From NCBI GenBank assembly GCA_030340625.1, contig JAOPHQ010003528.1, positions 1-64,000 of the forward strand: a stretch of 64,000 nucleotides of DNA. The letters are read 5' to 3'. The notes below the pieces were generated by a model, which searched no databases, was not told the origin of the DNA, and worked only from the letters and a program-made list of their open reading frames with translations. The DNA comes from Merluccius polli (lineage: Eukaryota; Chordata; Actinopteri; Gadiformes; Merlucciidae). The translations under genes were made by a program, and so were the position numbers. Positions 55,307 through 64,000 of the stretch are shown piece by piece. How positions within the stretch are numbered: position 1 is the first letter of the stretch; each line of letters begins with the position of its first letter.

Positions 55307-57281
55307 TATATAGGCTATATATATATATATAAAATGACACTGGGACACAGGGACTGCAAAATATATTGATTGTTTAATAGACAGTAAATTAATAATTACA
55401 ATAGTGAATTGACAATTTAAGAGGACATTGAAAAAATAAAAATATATTTATTTTCATTGGCTCATTTTCATGTTATTTCAGATGATTCTACTTAGGTAAA
55501 GCACACGTACTGACCATGTATTGCATTTCAAACATATGGAATATATTAATGGATTATTAATATATTGGATTCATTGCACAACAAATTAATTTGTTTCATA
55601 GCATAGCGTACACTGCAAACCTCACTACATATACGTCACAGACAACACACATACATGTATCAGAATTTGAATATTGAGACACATGTGAGCACTAATACTA
55701 AACCACTGGTATATAAGCCACGGTCGACCTAATGTTATGGAATTATTCTGGCTATTGTGCAATGGTGAGTGAAAACATCCATAGCCAAAACAATCACACA
55801 GAGTGTGTGTGTGTGTACTGTCAACAGCTACCAGAGGAAGGTCAATATGGGTAAAATGGGTTATCCATTCTGCTCCAATGCTGCAGAACAGTGACCTTAT
55901 GACAAGACTCTGTGGGGATAACAGACAGTGACATAAGGCGCGGGGTTGTCAGATGCAGTTGTGTATTTCAAAGGTTAAAATGACACCAAGACAAGAGATG
56001 GATTAGGGCAGGAATACAGCAACATTTGGGGATGTGGAAGCTAGATGTGTCAATTACAAGAGTGTAAATGTGCTTTCTTTTTTGTTGCTGTTTTATATTA
56101 TAATATATTGTGTAATACATCTACCGTATCCACCCATCGCACACTGGTCTGTAGTGTAAAGCTATCCGTGATGTTTGTTGTCCAACGTAAACATGATAAT
56201 GAGAAGACTGCCAAGGAGGTGGTTTGGTGAATAGTCTAAATGCAGCGTCCCGGGCAATACACTTAAGGCTTATGTTAAGGCTTTCACTAAGAGAGACCCT
56301 AAAGATGGCTGTTGTTGAGTATAAGTAATATTTTAATATTTTAAACGCTAGGATAGCAAAATCAATGTTCTCTGCTCCGCTTGGTAAAAACAACAGTAAT
56401 AAGGAAGGCAAAATGCGTTCACCTAGTTGAGGAGCTCCGAAGAAGACAGAGGTCAAGAGAGACTATAGGGATTATAGATTTGACAGTTTGTGTAACCCAA
56501 AGGTGTATTAACATCCACAAGGGCAGGATGGGGATGCTGGTGAGGACGCATCCTTTCTGGTGAAAGTCTGAAGGACATCAATCTGGAAAGGCTTAACCAC
56601 CCGCCTTTGACGAAAATCTCCAGCCATGCAGAAACAAGAGCAACCATAATTCAAATTAAATGGAATTAATGAATGACAGGAATGAAGTCTATTTGATGTG
56701 TTAATGGAAAACTATAAGTCTCATGACATGAACACTTGAGAAATGACGGATTGTGTTGCTGCATATCTTCAAGGATTCATTGTGCTATTCAGTAATTCAG
56801 TCGTGATCTTTGTCGGACAAAACTATGAACATTACGATTAGACTCATTTGGGGACACACACACACACACCATGAGAGCCAAATATGAGAAGGGGACTGAG
56901 TAAGAGTGGTTGGTAGCTATGGCTGGTAGCTAGGTCATTATGGCAGCTAGCTATGGAAGCTAGCTATGGCAGCTCAGGTCGTTCAGTTTCTAAATGTAGG
57001 ACTAAAGAAGTCAAAAACAATCCAAGGTGCCGCCAAGACACCTTGATGGGCAACATTTTCAATGTGGTCTAATGTTATGTAAGTTATGGTTGGCCAATGG
57101 TGCTTAAATGTGTACATAGTGATTGTACCATGGCCATAACTGTTGCTGCTATATTAGCATTATCATGACAACTGGTGTTATGCTATTTGATGTAACGATG
57201 GCTTGGTGGAAAGTGATCAGTTTCCAGGAACCAAATGAGTGATCTGCACATTATGTTCCTATATATTCAAAAAGAAGTTCT
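55307..57281. other. Intergenic sequence downstream of sgsm1
   Basis: AT-rich DNA; short runs such as (AT)n at 55318, (GT)n near 55805 and CA repeats near 56857. A GGTAGCTA/GCTAGCTATGG minisatellite-like stretch lies at 56918-56975. No gene with a recognisable domain on either strand; the 111-codon minus frame at 56121 has none. Confidence 0.55.
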
Positions 57282-57440
57282 TAAACCTGCACTGTGTAAC
57301 TTTTCTACTGCAGCTATTCCCCCCCATTCAAAAGGAAGCTAAAAAGTTTCTCAGGAATAATCGCTTTACGCGTCCATCCACGAGTCAATCAACACAGGGC
57401 ATCTTTCTCTATAAATAGTTTAATTCTTGTCCACTTCTGT
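57282..57440 (+). repeat. Diverged copy of the 58707 repeat family
   Basis: TAAACCTGCACTGTGTAACT and following sequence parallel 58707-58840 (TAAACCTGCACTATGTAACT, CTACTGCAGCTATT, GAGTCAATCA). Lies about 420-570 bp beyond the sgsm1 stop, likely within its 3' UTR or just past it. Confidence 0.7.
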
Positions 57441-57855
57441 CCCCCGGCATAGCTCTCTCTATAATCGCTCTGCTAGAACTGAACACATAGAACAGAATCA
57501 TTTGGTTACTTTATCCCTGAGCATAAAGCTCAATCTAAGGCAAACGAATGAATGTCCTGAAGCGTTTTTTTTTTAACAAGGTCCCATTCACAGAGTGATC
57601 AATAGCACACACACATTTATACATTTCCCAGAAATAATTGTATTACCTGAAAAAGGAACGAGCAACAAAAACTGCTATGTGTCTACTTTAAAGTACTCTC
57701 ACAAATCTCTTAAGTCTGTTGTGTTTCGTTCTTTCCTCTTAGGATATATGAGTATAATGTGATTGTGTCACTAGAACCTCTTTTTGTCACCACTTGGCAC
57801 ACACACACACACACCATGAATGACGGCACAGAGTAGTGCATAGCGGGCGCGTGCA

Positions 57856-57944
57856 TCACTTGTTTTCTATGAGCGCCTGAACTTTGTGAACCAAATCGCG
57901 AGCCATGGACAAGACCTCTGGAACGCTGTGGTGCTCAGCCATCT
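57856..57944 (-). CDS. sgsm1: sgsm1 terminal coding exon
   Basis: 89 nt: MAEHHSVPEVLSMARDLVHK, VQALIENK and TGA stop at 57856-57858. Acceptor CCTCAG. Confidence 0.96.
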
Positions 57945-59165
57945 CTGAGGATGAGAGAAATTGAAAAAACAATTCAATATTATATCAAATACACAAAAAA
58001 ATGTTTCTGCATGATTTCCTTTTTTGTACCACACTATAGAACCCATTTGCCCAATTTTGTTTGATTTGTTTATCCATAGATACGCGGTATCCCCATGTCA
58101 CCTGTGATAATAGACCCTTATCACAGTGACGTCATCGTAGGACAAACAAAGGTGTCACTCATAACACTAATTATGGGTCTGCTACTTCCGTGTACCAGAG
58201 CGGCACGGGTAGACGACTAAACTACTGAAGATAAGTCTACTACCTGTGCCCTGGTACACTAAAGGAGCAGACCCATACTTAGTGTTATGAGTGCAACACC
58301 TGTGTTTGGCCTATGGTGACGCCTCTGTGAAAAGGGTCTATTACAAGTGGTGTTGGGAGTTTGTTTCTGCTTTAATCTTCCAACATGTTTGGTATGATCG
58401 GTAGCCTTACCATTGAAGAACTTGATGATGTCTGTGAAGTCCATGTTGTTCTCGAGGATTATATCTCTGTACATCTCAACGAGTGCCAGGGCAATGAAGA
58501 GAACAAAGTGATCAGAGGAGGTGTACTTCGCTGCCCAGATAGTTTCCCACACAGAAAACACATCATCATACACCATTTCTGTTTGGGGGGAAAAATGTAC
58601 ACAAAAAAAAGTCAGACTCCAATAAAAATATATAATGTTTTACAAATACAAAAAGAGTAAGTACAAAATATTCTTTATTAAAATGTTGATGTTGAATATA
58701 ATATCTTAAACCTGCACTATGTAACTTTTCTACTGCAGCTATTTACTTCATTAAAAGTATATGTGAATATCCCATCCATGAGTCAATCATTCCAGGGAAG
58801 TTTTCTCTATGAATCATTTTATTCTGCCCCCCCCCCCCCACCGTATCAATTATTAAATGATATAGCTATAACTGTAGCTACAACTTAAGACATTAGAGGT
58901 TGCTAATGGGAAAACTTATATAGTGCAGGTTTACTATAATTTTGTCACATTTTGCAGGCTTTTAGCAGACATGTTGTAATGTAGTCCTTAAACTAAATCA
59001 TTAAAATATCCTATTTTGCCAACAGTGAGTTCACCTCTTTTAAAGTCCAGGAGAAACCACCGGTAACAGAAGTAGAAGTGGGTGTAGTCTCCGTTCTGCT
59101 GCATCAGCTCAAATAGCTCAGAATCCAGGATCTAAACCACAACAGAGATTATAAAGAGGTCATAA

Positions 59166-59200
<35 letters not shown>

Positions 59201-62200
59201 GGTTCAAATATCTGTCAGACCTGGATGAGAGAGCGCATGTTGGCAAAGTGAGAGTCCATCGCACCACCATGAGGGAAGTTCTGATTCATTCTCTTCATGA
59301 GCTCCGAGAAGCAGCTGAACGTTATCACCTCTGAGGAACGGTTATAACACAACACACACATCAGGCCACACTTGTGTGTGTGTTCAGTACAGTAAACAAG
59401 TAAGGGGTAATGTACAGTGAGCCGGTCATTATTGCGAAATAAACCCAGACAGGGTGGTGCAGGATAACCCTTGAATCACCCTGAAGGGGTTTATTTCGTA
59501 GAATCCGTAGAATGCTGTAATTGACCAATCAGAATCGAGTATTCAACAAAGCCGTGTAATAAAGCTCATAAAGAGGCATGTCCTTACTGACCGTCATCCA
59601 GTACGACAAGCAGTGGAGCCAGCAGGTCACACATCCCCTGGACATAACCAGTGTCCAAATGCTTCCAAACATAACTGCGAAGACAAAGTCAAACCTATGA
59701 GTCATTTAATTTAATATACACCTCAATTGTGAGATGGAGTCTTTTGAATGTATATCTCTAATACAGTTAGATAGATATGTGCATTAACAGCGAGGGTAGA
59801 AACGACACTTAAGGGGCTCCTATATTACCACCAGGTGTGATGTGGATTAGCCGTTACAAGCCATGTTGAAATCTACCCTCTAGTGACATCACAAGTGGGA
59901 GTGTCCACCCAGATCTATGAGGATAGATCAGCCTACATGCCACTGACTGAGTGGACTGTACCAACGCTAACAGATTTACCCAGCACGCTTCAAAACACAA
60001 AAGGTGCTTGTTAGAGCTGCTGACAGTTGATCAGTAAATCCAAGTACTTAAGTACATGGCCTCACATTATGAGCCACATTGTATTCCATAAAGTGATATT
60101 TTACCTGCACATGATGTTGCGTAGCTTCTCCAGATTGGCGGGTGTAAAGTACCAATATGTGCGATCACACCGCCTCACGTCCTTATCGATGCGGTGCAAG
60201 TTGAGCAAGTACATGTCTAGTTGCTCTTGCTGCAAAAGAGTGTATAGTAAATCATTTGACTGACAGATAGTATGTGTAGGGTTGTTGTTGTCACAACTTA
60301 CTGTGTAGGCACTTTCTCCAGACGACGAGAGTGGACGATCGCTGGAGTCGTCTGGATTGACCACAGCCTCCTCTACCGGCACCGGTCTTGTAGGCAGGCT
60401 CTCCATTTCTGGTTCTTCCTCCTCCTCCTCCTCCTCCTCCTCCGAGAGGCCTGCATCCGTACCCTCAGGGCTGGTGTTGGAGCTGGTGTCTGGGACCGGC
60501 TCTTTCACTGGCCCGTCCAGCAGCCTCACCCGGATGCGCGAGAGAGGCGGGGCGGCCAGGGTCATCCTGGGTCGGCTGTCCTCAGAGGTCATGCAGGTGA
60601 TGCCTGTCGGGATGTCCTCCATCTCCAGGGCCGAGGGGGAGTCATCCGAATCGGCGGTGTCTGAGGGACTGTTTACAGTGGGACGAGAGAGACATGCTCC
60701 CCCGTGATGCTGTCTGGAGAGCGTTCAGAACTTGCCTGACTGGCGAATTGGAACCCGGCTTGTCGATGTAGAGAAACTCCCCAGGTCTGTCCTTCTTCGG
60801 CTCGGACAGATCAGAGATATCTGCGTCGGTGTCTTCTCCTTCTGGCTCGTCGGCGGAGGTTGCCTTGTCAGCCGGAAGAGTGAATTTGTCCGGATCCATG
60901 ACATCTGGGTTTATTTCACCCATTCTGTGGAGGCATAGCGGTTTCAGTGCCAGGTCTTTGCTCGCTTCTTGTGCTTTAATAGCCAAGGTCTGTCCAAGCA
61001 GTGGTGCCTGGAAGTACTCGTTGTGCACTTCCTTCTCCAACTTTAATACATTCATGTTCTCTGGTTCCATTTTTGTTTGGGTTTTGCCTACTGGGTTCAC
61101 CCTGGTAGGCATCTCCTTTGACTTAACTTCTTTTGCTTCCAACTTGGATGTGTTCAAGGGCTGGCTTTCAGAACCCTTCACTTCAGTTTGGGCGATTATG
61201 TTGATTTCGGAGACTCGGACATCCTCAAACTTTTCACTTCCCGAGCCTTTGCTGATGTCGCTGTTGTCCTTCGACACGGTGGTCTGGGTTACATTCTTGC
61301 CTTGTGGTTCGTGATCAGCGGGTTCTAATCTAGACTTGGCTTCCTTGCTGAGACCTTCGCCGGAAATCTCTGCTGAGCTCGGCAACAGCTGGGAGACTGT
61401 GGCTCCGACAGAAGAACCAGATACAAAAATACTATTATCTAAATCCTGAAGTTTGTCACATGGAGCCAGAGAAGACAGGTCGCAACGGGGAAGTGGTTGA
61501 GCGTCAGCGGTGTCCCCTTTGACGTCTTTAACTGGACTTCTGGGCTGAACTTCGCCTTCTTCAGATCTGGGCTCAGACTCCATTTGATCCATGTCTTCAA
61601 CCGATCCAAACACCTGAAAACCAACAGAGAGCATAGAGGTTTTCCGTGACGTTTAGGCGTAGTTTTAAGTCACATACCATAGTATAACGTAAGGTAAACA
61701 TCTTGTTTGGGAAACGCGTGTAGTAGTGATGGCAATCTACCTGTGTGCTACTGCTGGGATCACTTTGTGAGCGGGCGTTCTCGTGTTCTGAGCTGCTAGT
61801 CTGAGAGTACTGAAGTCAAATAAAGCCGCAAACAGAACAAAGGACAACGTCTATGGAGTCAGGTCAGTCTCAATATTTATGAATATGCACAGAAGGATTC
61901 GCAAATATATTTTCAGGATTTATGTATAAATGACTCTGCAAAAATATTTTTCAATTCAAACAAAAATATTTAGCATGTATATAAATGTAAAAATATAAGG
62001 TTCACAAATGTATTTGCGAAACACACACAAATAGTTCTTGTTTTAAATAATTGTAGAAGTAATCCACAATATGTATTTCAAAGTATTTGCAATTTTTATT
62101 AAAAACATATTTGGATGTTGTTACATTTATATACAAACTGTTGTGAACTGTGAACTTTACTGCATTGGTGTGTGGGTTTTTTTGAGACTCCCCTGCCGTG

Positions 62201-63732
62201 GCTCGATTCACAAATGCATTTCAACAGGGTATTATCTGTAGCCAATCAGACGGCTCCTTCCGTTTCAGCCAATCATGTAAGAGTAGATTCGATGGTATGA
62301 TGAATCATACCCTCAAATCTACACTGGAAAAAGAGAGTTGTGAGTCATTTATATATACGTAAATCCCGAAATACATTTGTGAAAACTGTGTGCATTCATG
62401 AATATTGAAACTGATCTGACTCATACAACGTCCATCAGGATGATTTTACTTCTGTCGCTCAACATAACTCGTATGTTTTTCTTCTGTTTTACACCTACAC
62501 TATGGATGTTTTATTCACTGCAGTCATTACGTTTCTTCATAGTTATTTGTAAGAACAAATATATGTAGAGAGAAAATGAACAAATACCTGGGTTGAATGA
62601 GCTGTGAATGGATGGCTTTTATATCCAATAACTTCTATAACAAATAACTTTAAACACAAAGTGAAGGCCGCAGTTATAAAGGTTTCATACCAGGTTGTCC
62701 TCTTATGTCCATCTTATGCAGTACTCACATCTGTGCTAATGGTGGAGTCTCGCTTCAGAGGCCCTTTTCCCACACTGGCCCCTGAGGAGCACCTGGCCAG
62801 CGCCTCCTCGTGCTTCTCCCGCTCTCTCCTGTGCACGATGTCCTCGCAGCCCTGCCACTCCTTCATCGTGTCTCTGTAGGCCGTCTGCATGTTTTCATCA
62901 ACCTAAACAACAAGACACTTTGCTCTCTCAGGGCAGGTCCACAATATACAGGATACATGTAAAAACTGTTTTTGTTTCGTGTCAAACTATGTCCATCAAT
63001 ACACTAGTGTTTTCACCATCAAAGTGTTCTGAAACGCTGTCTGTTCGCACTGAAACTGTGAAAACAAATCTGGTTATGGACTGTATTTTTTATAGCGATT
63101 TTCAGACCTGTGGCCACTCAGTGCTTTACAATGTTGGATCCCTCTTTGTGGTTCGGACCAATCATGAGGAACGTCCTATGAGGCACTACTGGCAGCTATA
63201 GATAGATAGATATAAACTTTATTAATCCCAACGGGAAATTATTTTTTCTTTTTTTTAGCTATGGTGGTGGTTTAGGTGTGATGACAGCGAGGAGCGACTG
63301 TTCGCCTTCTCCTAAAGAGGTTAGCGTCTGCTGCTATAGCATTATCAAGAACGGCACTAAAAGCTTTTCTCGATGGAAAATATGTTTTTGCTGCCTACTA
63401 CGTCATATTGGTCTGATTGGTTGAAGTTAGCTTGTGATAGATGGTGATAGACAGGTGGTTCATCCAATCTCCTGCCAAGTATTTCTTGAAAGTGACCAAC
63501 CCCGGACGACTTCCCAGATGGTTCTGTGTAACACCATGTGGCGCGACAGAGCCAGGTCTAACGTGTCAGGTCAGAGTTCACCAGCGGTAGAGTGAAGCTC
63601 ACCTCCATCCTGCACTTCTCTGTCATGTTGAAGTGGTAGTGCCCCAGGAGGAACGGCCACACCTCTTTGCGTAATGTCGGAGCCACGCCGCCCGAAATAC
63701 ACAAGCCTGTAGATGTCCTGTTCCTGGTAGTT
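57856..63732 (-). CDS. sgsm1: sgsm1: small G protein signalling modulator 1, C-terminal eleven exons
   Basis: Minus-strand host gene running off the right edge; the N-terminal RUN-domain exons lie outside. Coding exons: 63603-63732, 62729-62902, 61741-61809, 60736-61613, 60302-60668, 60105-60229, 59592-59674, 59221-59330, 59035-59131, 58411-58578, 57856-57944. The product is a Rab/Rap-interacting TBC protein. The TBC catalytic motifs are intact: IDKDVRR (arginine finger, IxxDxxR) and GYVQG (glutamine finger, YxQ). The ending ARDLVHKVQALIENK is typical of SGSM1/2; DENMQTAYRDTMKEWQGCED and YRDIILENNMDFTDIIKFF favour SGSM1. Phases agree throughout except one extra base in 63603-63732. One intron is GC-AG. 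Confidence 0.93.
58108..58343. mobile_element. 236-bp MITE in the last sgsm1 intron
   Basis: Near-complete inverted repeat: left TAATAGACCCTTATCACAGT and right arm, read inverted, TAATAGACCCTTTTCACAGA; pairing continues through ACTCATAACACTAA, GTATGGGTCTGCT and GTGTACCAG almost to the centre near 58225. Could form a long hairpin in the pre-mRNA. Confidence 0.88.
58411..58578 (-). CDS. sgsm1: sgsm1 exon MVYDDVFSVWE...
   Basis: 168 nt: VYDDVFSVWETIWAAKYTSS, HFVLFIALALVEMYRDII and LENNMDFTDIIKFFN, the end of the TBC domain. Donor GTAAGG. Confidence 0.97.
58707..58933. mobile_element. MITE-like element in an sgsm1 intron
   Basis: Left end TAAACCTGCACTATGTAACT and right end CTTATATAGTGCAGGTTTA are inverted copies. 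About 227 bp, between exons 58411-58578 and 59035-59131. Confidence 0.8.
59035..59131 (-). CDS. sgsm1: sgsm1 exon ILDSELFELM...
   Basis: 97 nt: ILDSELFELMQQNGDYTHFY then FCYRWFLLDFKR. GT-AG borders. Confidence 0.97.
59169..59199. repeat. (TG)n microsatellite
   Basis: About 15 TG units about 20 bp from the donor site of exon 59221-59330. Confidence 0.95.
59221..59330 (-). CDS. sgsm1: sgsm1 exon FSCFSELMKRMNQNF...
   Basis: 110 nt: TFSCFSELMKRMNQNFPHGG and AMDSHFANMRSLIQ, a highly conserved TBC helical block. GT-AG borders. Confidence 0.97.
59592..59674 (-). CDS. sgsm1: sgsm1 exon with glutamine-finger motif
   Basis: 83 nt: YVWKHLDTGYVQGMCDLLAP and LLVVLDD. YVQ is the YxQ motif of TBC domains. 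Confidence 0.97.
60105..60229 (-). CDS. sgsm1: sgsm1 exon with arginine-finger motif
   Basis: 125 nt: QEQLDMYLLNLHRIDKDVRR then CDRTYWYFTPANLEKLRNIM. IDKDVRR is the IxxDxxR motif that supplies the catalytic arginine of TBC GAPs. Confidence 0.97.
60302..60668 (-). CDS. sgsm1: sgsm1 exon with Glu run
   Basis: 367 nt; contains SPSALEMEDIPTGITCMTSE and a run of ten Glu before PEMESL, a segment also seen in SGSM1 (EEPEMESL). Donor GTAAGT at 60301. Confidence 0.9.
60736..61613 (-). CDS. sgsm1: sgsm1 large variable exon
   Basis: 878 nt starting VFGSVEDMDQMESEPRSEEG: an acidic, low-complexity insert in the TBC domain that is poorly conserved among vertebrates. Acceptor TTTTCAG. Without a splice at 60735 the frame meets a stop at about 60642. 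A GC donor (AG|GCAAGT) restores frame to the next exon. Confidence 0.88.
61741..61809 (-). CDS. sgsm1: sgsm1 small Ser-rich exon
   Basis: 23 codons, YSQTSSSEHENARSQSDPSS and so on, ending STQ; matches the Ser-rich segment between the two halves of the TBC region in SGSM1. GT-AG borders, phase 0. Confidence 0.92.
61853..62424. mobile_element. ~570-bp MITE with long inverted ends in an sgsm1 intron
   Basis: Left GTCAGTCTCAATATTTATGAAT and right arm (inverted) ATCAGTTTCAATATTCATGAAT pair over about 90 bp, including TTCAGGATTTATGTATAAATG versus TTCGGGATTTACGTATATATAAATG. The centre is AT-rich with repeated AAATATTT and TTGCRAA boxes. No ORF. Confidence 0.8.
62729..62902 (-). CDS. sgsm1: sgsm1 exon VDENMQTAYRD...
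   Basis: 58 codons, phase 0 on both sides, from VDENMQTAYRDTMKEWQGCE to RDSTISTD. The split TBC domain linker begins here. GT-AG borders. Confidence 0.95.
63193..63245 (-). mobile_element. LINE 3'-tail fragment in an sgsm1 intron
   Basis: GATAGATAGATATAAACTTTATT followed by AATCCCAACGGGAAATT, a short relative of the tail at 26053 in hAT C. Confidence 0.6.
63270..63560 (+). mobile_element. Old copy of the helicase-ORF element in an sgsm1 intron
   Basis: Diverged from 2666-3196: GAGGAGCGACT, then a remnant of the ORF (GCACTAAAAGCTTTTCTCGA), TACGTCATATTGGTCTGATTGG, a shared CATCCAATC box, and an end GCGCGACAGAGCCAGGTCTA. The reading frame is destroyed. Confidence 0.65.
63603..63732 (-). CDS. 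sgsm1: sgsm1 exon (TBC N-terminal part), one extra base
   Basis: Acceptor TTTCAG, donor GTGAGC. The first part reads NYQEQDIYRLVYF; the second reads GGVAPTLRKEVWPFLLGHYH in another frame. The two join if one base is removed from the C run at 63691-63693 (plus strand). Exon length is 130 where 129 keeps phase. Confidence 0.88.
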
Positions 63733-63762
63733 CTGAAACACAAGTGCCCCCAATTAAAACCG

Positions 63763-63829
<67 letters not shown>

Positions 63830-63857
63830 CATCCTCATCCTCATCATCATCATCCTC
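63763..63857. repeat. (ATC)n microsatellite
   Basis: About 30 trinucleotide units with a few CTC interruptions, in the sgsm1 intron 30 bp beyond exon 63603-63732. It produces Ser-rich and Met-rich shadow frames. Confidence 0.97.
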
Positions 63858-64000
63858 TAGATCAGGGTTTTCTCCTTTTTTGTCAATAATTTGGTGGGCC
63901 AGCTGCAGGACCTCTGCGGACCACTAGAGGGTAGGCATGGCCCACTGGTCGTGAATCCCTGATCTAGATGATTATTATTAACATACAAAATGCGACCATA

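Noticed and set aside
56121..56456. 111-codon minus frame downstream of sgsm1
   Set aside because: No recognisable domain or gene structure; likely chance.
63623..63927. Poly-Met and poly-Ser frames
   Set aside because: They are produced by the ATC microsatellite and overlap an sgsm1 exon in the wrong frames.

Overview
The window is teleost fish nuclear DNA. Evidence: an intron-containing vertebrate gene (sgsm1, minus strand, right end), fish-type Tc1, hAT, Ty3/gypsy and L2 elements, and satellite DNA. No prokaryotic features, rRNA, tRNA or CRISPR arrays are seen. One host gene accounts for about 6 kb; almost everything else is transposable elements and satellites.

Layout. 1-2380: a 142-bp satellite, a 5'-truncated L2 LINE, and a diverged 150-bp tandem triplet. 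2381-9677 and 15606-16103: a ~174-bp satellite (about 33 monomers) carrying three copies of a ~531-bp non-autonomous element with a truncated helicase-like ORF; 2.3 kb of it is duplicated in tandem. 9678-15605: a young LTR element (LTRs about 99% alike, TSD AGAT, tRNA-Trp-like primer site) inserted in the satellite. 16462-43290: a PHD-finger/MULE-like DNA transposon (minus) split by a Ty3/gypsy element whose integrase precedes reverse transcriptase (Gmr1 type; LTRs 18054 and 41385, coding 36534-41230). That element is split by hAT A (18308-23563, holding a 1.37-kb TRIM-like LTR element) and hAT B (24079-36035). hAT B holds gypsy G2 (24534-32938) and a solo LTR; G2 holds hAT C (25646-29114); hAT C holds a LINE tail. 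Most layers are dated by LTR pairs or target-site duplications. 43291-46060: a MITE, inverted satellite units and a foldback repeat. 46060-55306: a Tc1 element split by gypsy G3 (46690-54759), whose pol ORF is intact. 55307-57855: intergenic/3' UTR. 57856-63732: the C-terminal eleven exons of sgsm1 (Rab/Rap GAP, TBC domain), with several MITEs in its introns; the gene continues beyond the right edge.

Function. sgsm1 is the only gene expected to serve the host. hAT C has a complete five-exon transposase (570 codons) and G3 a full-length pol, so these are the most recently competent elements. The rest are broken by single-base shifts, stop codons and insertions. All calls come from reading the sequence and from family knowledge; no database search was run.
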